The translations under genes and the position numbers were made by a program. A stretch of 13,735 bases of DNA from B21-G16 sp003644825 [NCBI: Candidatus Zhuqueibacterota bacterium] (GTDB lineage: Bacteria > SM23-31 > B21-G16): assembly GCA_003644825.1 (NCBI GenBank), contig QNDJ01000011.1, positions 1-13,735 of the forward strand, written 5' to 3'. The number at the start of each line of letters is the position of its first letter. Positions within the stretch are counted from its first letter, which is position 1. Positions 1-6,015 of the stretch are shown piece by piece. The notes beneath the pieces are model-generated. The model was not told where the DNA came from, ran no database searches, and worked only from the letters and a program-made list of their open reading frames with translations.

Positions 1-1
1 G

Positions 2-319
2 ATTCTGAATATTCTCAAGCTACCATCCACCTGTTTGTTCAGATTATACACTGGAATTCCCTGCCCTTTCTGTGACCTGATTCACAGTCTTTATTATGCA
101 GCACATTTAAAAATTTTAACCTCTTTAAAACTCAACCCCGCAGGAATAATTCTCATTTTATTAACTCTAAGTGTTTTTATGAAATCCGCTTTTAAAATAA
201 ACTTCTATAAATATCTCAATAAAAAACATTTCATCATATTATTATTAACAGTTGTATTGTTATCCTGGATATTAAAAATTCTATTTTTTCATTCAGTAAT
301 GCCTATCAATTCATCATAA
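2..319 (+). CDS. DUF2752-family membrane protein, 5' end missing
   Basis: The frame is open back to the window edge, so this is the 3' part of a longer gene. A TTG at 35 exists but is inside the conserved region and is not a credible start. The visible part reads L-P-S-T-C-L-F-R-L-Y-T-G-I-P-C-P-F-C, then a short helix, then 'LNPAGI' and two hydrophobic segments. This is the order of DUF2752 (a Cys-rich 'TGxxCPxCGxTRA' box, then 'NP' and membrane helices). The Gly-Leu-Thr-Arg after the second Cys in the usual motif is here Asp-Leu-Ile-His, so the copy is divergent while the CxxC is kept. The family has no known function that I can state. It is the only plus-strand gene, and its last 31 nt overlap the 3' end of the convergent membrane-protein gene. 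The family call rests on motif recall only. Confidence 0.62.
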   Translation: MLNILKLPSTCLFRLYTGIPCPFCDLIHSLYYAAHLKILTSLKLNPAGIILILLTLSVFMKSAFKINFYKYLNKKHFIILLLTVVLLSWILKILFFHSVMPINSS

Positions 320-909
320 GCCACTACAATGGTACAGTTTACAAGTGAAATTATTGGTATAATTCCAATAAAACAAAACATAGTACCTATAAAATATAAA
401 ATCAAATGAATTAAAGCAAATACAGAGAATTCGAATATATGTTTAGAAACAATCTTTCGAGAAGCCTCCATTGCTTCCCAGAAATCCATATTATGTTCAA
501 AAATAAAAATATATACAAAAAGATAAAAAGCTAAAATTACTATACCAGGAATTATACAAAATGCAAATCCTATCAGTAAAAAAGCCAGAATAAGAATATT
601 AGCAAGTACAGATGAAATGTAATAATCAAAACCTTTCGCCAGCTCAGAAAAATCAAACCTTTTCTTTTTATTTTTAATATTATTAATTATTATATAAAAA
701 AAACCTATATTTAAGGGACCCCAGATAAATAATAGCCCTACACCAGCAGTTAATCCACCCACAATTAAAAGAATTGCTGAATAAATAAGAGAAAGAATAA
801 TAAAATTGTAAATATCAGCCCAGAATATTTTCCAGCCTTTTTCAATCCACTTTCCGATATTTACTTCATAATGTTCTTTTAATTTGATAGTTTTAGATTC
901 TGTTTCCAT
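289..909 (-). CDS. Multi-pass integral membrane protein, DUF975-like
   Basis: A 206-residue protein with a polar N-terminus (about 1-30) and hydrophobic stretches at roughly 35-60, 64-78, 98-117, 119-138 and two more between 160 and 197, so about six membrane segments. The sequence E-A-M-E-A-S-R-K-I-V at 145-154 is the kind of 'W/EAMxxSRKLV' amphipathic box placed before the last helices in DUF975 and related poorly characterised membrane proteins. 'VAYDELIG' near the end fits the 'AxYxxL' ending of that group. No catalytic motif is visible. The ATG at 909 has a modest AGGT 8 nt upstream and lies 17 nt after the lipoprotein stop, so it is the last gene of the 3279-289 cluster. I see no terminator hairpin after it; the gene runs into the opposing DUF2752 gene. 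Family placement is tentative; that it is a membrane protein is secure. Confidence 0.8.
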   Translation of the reverse strand: METESKTIKLKEHYEVNIGKWIEKGWKIFWADIYNFIILSLIYSAILLIVGGLTAGVGLLFIWGPLNIGFFYIIINNIKNKKKRFDFSELAKGFDYYISSVLANILILAFLLIGFAFCIIPGIVILAFYLFVYIFIFEHNMDFWEAMEASRKIVSKHIFEFSVFALIHLILYFIGTMFCFIGIIPIISLVNCTIVVAYDELIGITE

Positions 910-926
910 AATTTAACCTGTTGTTT

Positions 927-1553
927 TCATCTACCTTTGACCCACATTGTTACATATTCTTTTTCCAGCAGATCACCAAGCGTATATTTCCACAACGATA
1001 CTCTTTTCAATTTTATTCTATTACTATTTGAATCTATAATCTGGTGGGGCATCTCAACTTCAAATATAAACTTAATCCTGTCCAGTATTGTCTTCTTTAA
1101 TGCAGACTTTACAGCTGCTTCAAATTCATTTTCACTGTAAGCAAAATCGGAATCCCCTTCGACCTCAAAGTTTCTTCTAAAGTAGTATAATCCATTACTT
1201 CTTCTAAAAGCTATTTTGTTTCTTCTGAACCTGTATGTTTTATTTAACTCATCAAAATCTGGAAATTCAATTGTAAAATACACATGCCTGTATGAACCTC
1301 TATCTCTTATATAAAAATCTGTAAGTCTAACCTTTTTGGTTGTATAATCATCCATTATTTTATATTTAATTTCTCTTTTTGAACCCAGATATAAACTCAA
1401 ACCATCAGAATCAATGTTATTTTTTCGGCTCCCATAATAATGAACCAGCATAACTCCAGAACCATCCTTATTTATCACAATTGTTTCTTCATAAGTAAAA
1501 CATCCAGCAACAACAAACAATATTAATAAAAGCATTAATAACTTAACTTTCAT
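927..1553 (-). CDS. Predicted lipoprotein of unknown function
   Basis: A 208-residue protein with a textbook lipoprotein signal: Lys at 2 and 4, a hydrophobic core at 5-15, and the lipobox V-A-G-C with the lipidated Cys at 18. The mature part begins Y-E-E-T-I-V-I-N-K-D-G-S-G, the 'xxIxxNxDGSGxxxxxY' beta opening seen in many bacterial lipoproteins with a LppM-like or similar domain. The rest is charged and alternating beta/alpha, with no enzymatic motif I recognise. The residue after the lipid Cys is Phe, not Asp, so an outer-membrane or periplasmic-face location is likelier than inner-membrane retention, if E. coli-type sorting rules hold. Its ATG shares one base with the TAA of the preceding gene (TAATG), and a GGAGG lies 10 nt upstream inside that gene. 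This is strong evidence for translational coupling to the DEG-repeat gene. Confidence 0.85.
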   Translation of the reverse strand: MKVKLLMLLLILFVVAGCFTYEETIVINKDGSGVMLVHYYGSRKNNIDSDGLSLYLGSKREIKYKIMDDYTTKKVRLTDFYIRDRGSYRHVYFTIEFPDFDELNKTYRFRRNKIAFRRSNGLYYFRRNFEVEGDSDFAYSENEFEAAVKSALKKTILDRIKFIFEVEMPHQIIDSNSNRIKLKRVSLWKYTLGDLLEKEYVTMWVKGR

Positions 1554-2509
1554 TAAAACTTTTCCTCCAGAGTTATATGTCCTTCACTGGTTCTAACAAC
1601 CAGCACTGCACTACCTCTACCAATAATACCTCTTGCTTTTTCACCATCATTTTCTTCCCTTATATGAAGCCTGAAATCTGACCTGATTTTTCCCTCAAAA
1701 GTTTCAGCATCAATCCGAATATCCGGGTCTTTTGATAGAACAACTACAACATCACCCTCATCAGTTCTAATTCTATAATTACCATTTTCAACAACATTAA
1801 CATCAGTTTCTATATCCCCCTCATCAGTAAAAACACTCATTTTTTTCACAGTAGCATTATAAATGATTAAATCACCTTCATCGCTATCAAGATTTAAGTT
1901 CCTGGCTTTACAATTTTTTAGTCTTATTTTTCCTTCATCAGTATGGATATTAATTCTACCCCTCAGGGTATCTATATCTTTATTAAAATCTATAATAAAA
2001 ACATCACCTTCATCAGCTATAACATATAAATCACTGGATGAAATATTAAACAGTTCCACATTACCTTCATCAACTTCCAGACTAATTTTACCGTTTATTT
2101 CAGAAATATCAACCTTCCCCTCATTATTTCTTATATCCAGTTCAACGTTTTCTGGAACAATCAATTCAAAATCTACTTTCTTTCTTCTATATTTCCAGCT
2201 ATCTGGTCTGAAAATATCAAAAAAATTAAAATCTTCATAGAATATATCTTCTGTAACATCTCTTATATAAAGTCTGTTTCCTATTTTTTCGATATCAACC
2301 TTTATTTCTTCGAGGTTATCTTCGGCTCTTCGTCTGGTTCTACCCCAGGCTATCTTGGTCATAACAATTCGAACTTCCTCCCTGTTCCAGCTTTGAATAC
2401 TTATTTTTCCTTCTCTACCTTCAATAAATATACAGCCGTTCTTTTTAAAACTTAAAGTTTTTTCTTCAACTCTTCTTGCCTTACTAAAAATTCCAGATTC
2501 AGCCCTCAA
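1553..2509 (-). CDS. DUF4097-like beta-repeat protein with acidic 'DEG' repeats
   Basis: The body matches the DUF4097 (putative adhesin) pattern: an opening 'xFIEGREGKISIQSWNREEV' strand pair, then successive short beta units each carrying x-E-G-[D/K/N]-[V/I/L]. In most DUF4097 proteins the corresponding turn is Ser-Gly-Asp; here it is usually Asp-Glu-Gly. The start is uncertain. A TTG at 2509 gives 318 aa and a TTGA overlap with the preceding stop. A GTG at 2581 gives 342 aa but a 76-nt overlap. Neither has a Shine-Dalgarno at the right distance, since the nearest AGAGGAAG is about 20 nt from the TTG, and neither start gives a signal peptide. That is odd for a protein lying between an exported protein and a lipoprotein. 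A -1 frame change near the overlap would fuse it to the upstream exported protein. The stop overlaps the next ATG by one base. Function is unknown; an extracytoplasmic beta-solenoid is the likely fold. Confidence 0.75.
   Translation of the reverse strand: MRAESGIFSKARRVEEKTLSFKKNGCIFIEGREGKISIQSWNREEVRIVMTKIAWGRTRRRAEDNLEEIKVDIEKIGNRLYIRDVTEDIFYEDFNFFDIFRPDSWKYRRKKVDFELIVPENVELDIRNNEGKVDISEINGKISLEVDEGNVELFNISSSDLYVIADEGDVFIIDFNKDIDTLRGRINIHTDEGKIRLKNCKARNLNLDSDEGDLIIYNATVKKMSVFTDEGDIETDVNVVENGNYRIRTDEGDVVVVLSKDPDIRIDAETFEGKIRSDFRLHIREENDGEKARGIIGRGSAVLVVRTSEGHITLEEKF
1574..2128 (-). repeat. Protein-level tandem 'DEG' beta-repeats
   Basis: Within the DUF4097-like gene the motif E-G-[DKNH]-[VIL] recurs. 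Counted from the TTG start, its Glu falls at residues 130, 148, 167, 192, 211, 230, 251, 273 and 309. Steps are 18, 19, 25, 19, 19, 21, 22 and 36, so the core period is about 19 residues, one turn of a beta-solenoid. In six consecutive copies an Asp precedes the Glu (DEGN, DEGD, DEGK, DEGD, DEGD, DEGD). The repeats are similar in protein sequence, but I did not see long identical DNA copies. Confidence 0.75.
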
Positions 2510-3279
2510 TTCAAAAGAAAATAATAAAATCTTCCTCTTTTTCTTATTCCTGCTGGAAAACTGAGCTGACTCAAAAACCACATTTTTGACACAGACATTC
2601 TTATTCCAGCATCCTGTGGAAGGATAATTCTATTCGCACCAATTTCAAGGTCAACTATTGCAGTGGATCTTCCTGTGTACTCTCCAGAAAAATCAATTAT
2701 TAATTCACCAATACCACCATCAATGTTAGCTCTTTCGAAGTTTGCATTACCCAGTCTTTTCAATCTTACTTCTCCCACCTTAACATCAATATCCATATCT
2801 TTCATTCTCTCCAGATTTGGTCTGGAAAAATCAATAGCAACTTCTCCAGCCCAGGAAACTATCTGAAAATCTTTAATCCTTAAACCTCCAAGGTCTATAT
2901 CTACCTCTCCTGCTTTTATTTTTATATTAAGATTGGTCGGAACATCATAAGGAATATCTATCTCGGTTTCAGCTGTTTCTTTATCGTTAACCCCTCTTAT
3001 AAAACTCTCTTTATCGACCTTTACAAATAGCTCCCCGATATCTTTATCGAAATAAACATCGGTATTATATAAATCAGGCTGGTAATAAATATAAACTCTT
3101 ACCTTCCTGCTATCCTGGTTCCTATTTATCGATAAAATACCAACATTGCCTTTAAAAATCAATGTCAATTCTTTTCCCTTTGGAACAATATATTCTCTGT
3201 CAAACCTTTTAAAATACTGAGCATTTACACTGCTATAACAAAGCAGAATATATATCAATAAAATTTGAATACTCTTCAT
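2506..3279 (-). CDS. Exported DUF4097 / toast-rack-like beta protein
   Basis: A 257-residue protein with a type I signal peptide: Lys at 2, a hydrophobic core at about 4-16, and probable cleavage after V-N-A at 18-20. The mature part is almost entirely short beta strands with repeated 'AGEVxIDxG', 'VGEVRLKRLG', 'GIGELIIDFSG' and 'IGANRIILP' units from about residue 120. This is the layout of the toast-rack/DUF4097/LiaF-C group. It stops shortly after 'GRFYY', where relatives usually carry another strand pair, so the C-terminus looks short. Its last 76 nt overlap a longer open frame of the next gene. A weak GGGA precedes the ATG by about 11 nt. It is the first gene after the terminator at 3411-3378, so it probably has its own promoter in 3280-3377; that stretch is so AT-rich that I cannot choose a convincing -35/-10 pair. 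Likely a periplasmic or surface structural protein; no enzyme motif. Confidence 0.78.
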   Translation of the reverse strand: MKSIQILLIYILLCYSSVNAQYFKRFDREYIVPKGKELTLIFKGNVGILSINRNQDSRKVRVYIYYQPDLYNTDVYFDKDIGELFVKVDKESFIRGVNDKETAETEIDIPYDVPTNLNIKIKAGEVDIDLGGLRIKDFQIVSWAGEVAIDFSRPNLERMKDMDIDVKVGEVRLKRLGNANFERANIDGGIGELIIDFSGEYTGRSTAIVDLEIGANRIILPQDAGIRMSVSKMWFLSQLSFPAGIRKRGRFYYFLLN

Positions 3280-3377
3280 TTTATTTTTTTCCCGATTTTA
3301 ATTTATATCCCCTTTTCTAATTGATATACCATTAACTCATTATTAATATACGTAATTTATCATAAAAAGTTATAACT

Positions 3378-3411
3378 AAAAAATAAAAAGAGGGATAAAA
3401 AATCCCTCTTT
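3378..3411 (-). terminator. Intrinsic terminator after the outer-membrane barrel gene
   Basis: A perfect 10-bp stem (AAAGAGGGAT at 3387-3396 pairing with ATCCCTCTTT at 3402-3411) encloses a 5-nt loop. Read on the minus strand it is followed directly by TTATTTTTT. It begins 27 nt after the stop of the barrel gene and separates that gene from the 3279-289 cluster. Confidence 0.88.
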
Positions 3412-3437
3412 CACAATTACATCTCCTATATATTAAA

Positions 3438-5021
3438 TCAAAATGTCTGGTTTATTCTTAAATAGACCTGAACCGGCTCCCCCTTTTTATCGGTTCTCCA
3501 GGCAAAGTTCAATCTAATTTCATCATCTTTATCAGAAATACCAATCCCAACACAGGTTTTCAAATCACTCAATGAGGCACCATTAAAAAAATCCAGAAAA
3601 TCAGAATTATCCTTTGCATACCATGCCAGACCAATATCTGAAAACAGGATTAGATTAAAATCTTCAAGTAACCAGGAAGGCGGACCAGCAAGAAGACCAT
3701 TCGGATCAAAAGCATACTCGAAATTTGCAAGTACCATTCTATCACCCTCAAAAGATTTAAACCTGTAACCTCTCATTGTCCCGATTCCACCAAGATAAAA
3801 AATCTTTTGCCCGGGTAATTGACCCTCAGAAGTGCCCAATCTTAACCTCATATTCAGGTTTTCATACCTGCCAAGTGGTTGATACCTTCTCAAATCTATT
3901 ATAAACCTCTTAAAATCAAAATCCCCCCCTGTAGTCCTATCAGATACCTCCCCGGAAAACATACCATACCATCCTCTGTAATATCTCCTGTAATCATTTC
4001 TTGTATCATATTTAATAGTTAATAATAAACTCCTCATTTCTCCTTCATTAATCTGTCTGTTAGGTCTGAATCTTTTATTACCTCCGAATAAGGACCAATT
4101 TGTCCCATTAACCATATTGTAGTAGTTATCAATTCTGTATTCCAGTTGAGCACTAAAGTCAGGTAAAACCTCCTGTCTTACATATCCTGTAAAACCTGTT
4201 CTTTCAAAATAATCGTGAAAATCTTCTTTAAAAATAAACGCACCTACAGTGTTCTCATTTGTTGATAAAAACCATTCATCATCAGTATCCGTTAAACTAT
4301 ATGCCTTTATTCCGAGAGAAAACCTATATCTATCAAAAAAGCTTCTTTCAAGACCAGCACTGTATCTCCATCTGGAAGATTTAAATCCATAACCGACAAA
4401 TCCATATATGGTAAGCAGTCTCTCATAATACCAGTTATCTTTAGGAATCTGACACCCTAAAAACAAACCATCAACTTTATTATATCGAAAAATAAACTCC
4501 TCCTCTCCGAGATAATCTTCCCAGTCGTAAACCTTGTATCTTCTTCTATAACTTTTTCTTTTCCAGTAATATCTATCTCTCCAGTACCTATCCCTTTTAA
4601 CAAAAGATAGCCAGCTTGTCTCCACTTCATCTCCTGTAATTAATGCTCCTCCGATTTTAATAATATCTCCACTAATACATATTGCATCTCCGATAATTTC
4701 TCCTTTTGATTCAACTTTTAAATCTCCAAAAACAACTATTACTGTTCCTCTCACACTACCACGAATAATAAGATTACCTTCTGTAACTACAAGATTATTT
4801 CTTATCACTTCATCCTTACCTACCTGATAATCACCTCTTTTATGAATTGTTTTTAAACCGGTGTCTTTTAGATACCTATCTTCAGCAATTTTTCTAACTC
4901 TATCAGGGTCTCTTTCCTGAGAATTGGCTTCAGAAATAAGCAATAATCCGAATATGATAAAAAATGCTATAATTATTCCTGAAATGACCAATAACTGTTT
5001 TATTTCTAACCTTTTATTCAT
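3438..5021 (-). CDS. Omp85-type outer-membrane barrel with bactofilin-like N-terminal domain
   Basis: A 527-residue protein counted from ATG 5021. A GTG at 5039 is open, but a GAGGT lies 7 nt before the ATG, which decides the start. Residues 1-34 form a signal peptide with a long hydrophobic core and cleavage near A-N-S. About 74-134 is a three-turn repeat, 'NLIIRGSVRGT', 'GDLKVESKGEIIGDA', 'GDIIKIGGALITGD', which reads like a bactofilin or polymer-forming beta-helix. After a basic, aromatic linker, about 175-527 is a beta barrel. It contains G-G-I-G-T-M-R-G-Y at 411-419, the '[V/I/M]RG[Y/F]' loop-6 signature of BamA/TamA/D15 proteins, then 'FEYAFDP' and 'LFSDIGLAWY', and it ends in Phe as outer-membrane proteins do. 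No POTRA domains fit before the barrel, so it is unlikely to be BamA itself. A terminator follows. A lone promoter may lie in the 197-nt gap upstream. Role unknown; assembly or transport at the outer membrane is inferred. Confidence 0.85.
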   Translation of the reverse strand: MNKRLEIKQLLVISGIIIAFFIIFGLLLISEANSQERDPDRVRKIAEDRYLKDTGLKTIHKRGDYQVGKDEVIRNNLVVTEGNLIIRGSVRGTVIVVFGDLKVESKGEIIGDAICISGDIIKIGGALITGDEVETSWLSFVKRDRYWRDRYYWKRKSYRRRYKVYDWEDYLGEEEFIFRYNKVDGLFLGCQIPKDNWYYERLLTIYGFVGYGFKSSRWRYSAGLERSFFDRYRFSLGIKAYSLTDTDDEWFLSTNENTVGAFIFKEDFHDYFERTGFTGYVRQEVLPDFSAQLEYRIDNYYNMVNGTNWSLFGGNKRFRPNRQINEGEMRSLLLTIKYDTRNDYRRYYRGWYGMFSGEVSDRTTGGDFDFKRFIIDLRRYQPLGRYENLNMRLRLGTSEGQLPGQKIFYLGGIGTMRGYRFKSFEGDRMVLANFEYAFDPNGLLAGPPSWLLEDFNLILFSDIGLAWYAKDNSDFLDFFNGASLSDLKTCVGIGISDKDDEIRLNFAWRTDKKGEPVQVYLRINQTF

Positions 5022-5028
5022 CTTTTCT

Positions 5029-5033
5029 ACCTC
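5029..5033 (-). promoter_or_regulatory. Shine-Dalgarno that fixes the barrel-gene start
   Basis: GAGGT on the minus strand, 7 nt before the ATG at 5021. It lies inside the coding extension that would follow from the GTG at 5039, so the ATG is the better start. Confidence 0.75.
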
Positions 5034-5100
5034 AATCACTAAAAACTTTTTTTAAAAATCTATCCCTTTTTAAATTTTTTGGTAATATGTAAAAGCAACA

Positions 5101-5123
5101 ATCATACCAGAAAAACAGGTATG
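5101..5123 (-). promoter_or_regulatory. Candidate extended -10 promoter inside an inverted repeat
   Basis: CATACC at 5103-5108 and GGTATG at 5118-5123 form a 6-bp inverted repeat with 9 nt between. On the minus strand the same bases give TGG-TATGAT (5109-5101), an extended -10 match, about 80 nt before the barrel-gene ATG. No good -35 stands 17 nt upstream, which extended -10 promoters can tolerate. The rest of the 5022-5218 gap is AT-rich with nothing else I can name. This is a pattern match only. Confidence 0.3.
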
Positions 5124-5218
5124 TTCCAGATATAACATTGATTAATAAATTGCAAATTGTGGTTATTTTACACAGTATATTTACGACATAACAGGCAGGA
5201 AGGATTCAAAAAAAGAAG

Positions 5219-5593
5219 CTAATTGTTTTTCAATTCTGATTTTTTAATCATTTCACATTTTCCATTAAAAATAGCACCATCAGCAATCAATATTTTCATT
5301 GTTTTCAGGTCTCCATCAAATTCAGCTTTTTCACTGAACATTGCACTTGAACTTGCGTAAATCTGACCCAGGACTTTCCCACTTACTACCACCCTATCAG
5401 AAACTATTGTCCCATCGATAAAACCCCCTTCACCTACAATTATATTTTCGCCTGAAGTTATTTTTCCTTTAACAGTTCCATCTATTCTACAGGAATGTTT
5501 AATATTAATTGAACCTTCAATATATGTTCCCTTACCAATTATAGTGTTTATTTTTTCTTCTTTTCTTCTATTTTGTTTTTCTTCCTTTTTCAT
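5219..5593 (-). CDS. Bactofilin (polymer-forming cytoskeletal protein)
   Basis: A 124-residue protein, a usual bactofilin length. A charged, disordered N-terminal tail (1-15) is followed by the bactofilin core (about 16-113): 'INTIIGKGTYIEGSI', 'CRIDGTVKGKI', 'IIVGEGGFIDGTI', 'VVVSGKVLGQIYA', 'FDGDLKT', 'LIADGAIFNGKCEM'. This is a right-handed beta-helix with about 18-residue turns and Gly-rich corners. Bactofilins assemble without nucleotide into cytoplasmic filaments, often membrane-associated, and organise peptidoglycan enzymes, polarity or division. There is no signal peptide or membrane segment. An AGAGGG lies 10 nt before the ATG. It is 40 nt downstream of the STAS gene and is likely the last gene of the secD-secF-STAS run. 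The next gene's product also carries a bactofilin-like repeat, but in an exported protein. No M23 peptidase partner is visible in the window. Confidence 0.92.
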   Translation of the reverse strand: MKKEEKQNRRKEEKINTIIGKGTYIEGSINIKHSCRIDGTVKGKITSGENIIVGEGGFIDGTIVSDRVVVSGKVLGQIYASSSAMFSEKAEFDGDLKTMKILIADGAIFNGKCEMIKKSELKNN

Positions 5594-5633
5594 ACTAAAA
5601 TTTCCCTCTAAAAATATTTTTATAAATATTAAT

Positions 5634-5975
5634 TCAATTGCTGAAACTTTTTATTGCGTCTTCAACACTTTCAAAGGTCTCAAAAACGGTAATCAATTTA
5701 GTAATCATTAGAAGATTCTCAATTCTTTCAGTAACTCGAGCTAATTTTAAGTCACCTTTATTATTTCTCATTGTGGTTAATCCACCAATCAATATCCCGA
5801 GCCCTGAACTATTCATCCAGTTAACACCTCCCAGGTCAACAACAACCTTATTTTTATTTTCATCAATCAATTCATGCAAACGGTCATTTAATATCGTGGC
5901 ATCGGGTCCACCCATAATTTTCCCTTTTAACTCAATAACCACCACATCCCCTTTATCTAATACATTCATTTTCAT
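5634..5975 (-). CDS. STAS-domain protein, anti-sigma factor antagonist type
   Basis: A 113-residue single-domain protein of the SpoIIAA/RsbV length and order: beta opening 'VVVIELKGKI', 'GGPDATILNDRLHELI', central strand 'KVVVDLGGVNWMNSSGLGIL', then 'LKLARVTERIENLLMITKL' and 'FETFESVEDAIKSF'. Ser57 in N-S-S-G-L-G aligns by eye with the serine that partner kinases phosphorylate in SpoIIAA; the residue before the serine pair is Asn where SpoIIAA has Asp. Such proteins bind an RsbW/SpoIIAB-like kinase or act as scaffold switches. No kinase, phosphatase or sigma factor lies in this window. ATG 5975 is preferred over ATG 5969 because an AGGAG stands 9 nt before the first. It sits between secF and the bactofilin with 40-nt gaps on both sides, which suggests co-transcription and perhaps an envelope-related switch. 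Confidence 0.9.
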   Translation of the reverse strand: MKMNVLDKGDVVVIELKGKIMGGPDATILNDRLHELIDENKNKVVVDLGGVNWMNSSGLGILIGGLTTMRNNKGDLKLARVTERIENLLMITKLITVFETFESVEDAIKSFSN

Positions 5976-6015
5976 ACAAATTTTCTCCTGATTAAGAATT
6001 TAATTTAAATTAATT

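Noticed and set aside
1574-2128. Spaced DNA repeats suggesting a CRISPR-like or minisatellite array
   Set aside because: The periodicity is at protein level (about 19 codons). The DNA units differ in length and sequence and lie inside an open frame.
1863-2240. 125-codon plus-strand frame opposite the DEG repeats
   Set aside because: The repeated 'SPSS' pattern is only the reverse complement of the repeated Asp-Glu-Gly codons, not a separate repeat protein.
3280-3377. Promoter for the 3279-289 cluster
   Set aside because: One is expected after the terminator, but the stretch is so AT-rich that several weak -10-like hexamers compete and none has a -35 at normal spacing.
3438-5021. Calling the barrel protein BamA or TamA
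   Set aside because: There is no room for POTRA domains and the N-terminal region reads as a bactofilin-like repeat. Only the barrel type is supported.
5022-5039. Six-codon N-terminal extension of the barrel protein from GTG 5039
   Set aside because: The GAGGT ribosome binding site lies inside this extension at 7 nt from ATG 5021, and the signal peptide reads naturally from the ATG.
5638-5991. 117-codon plus-strand frame across the STAS gene
   Set aside because: It is a full antisense shadow of a gene with clear STAS motifs and a good ribosome binding site, and has no motif of its own.
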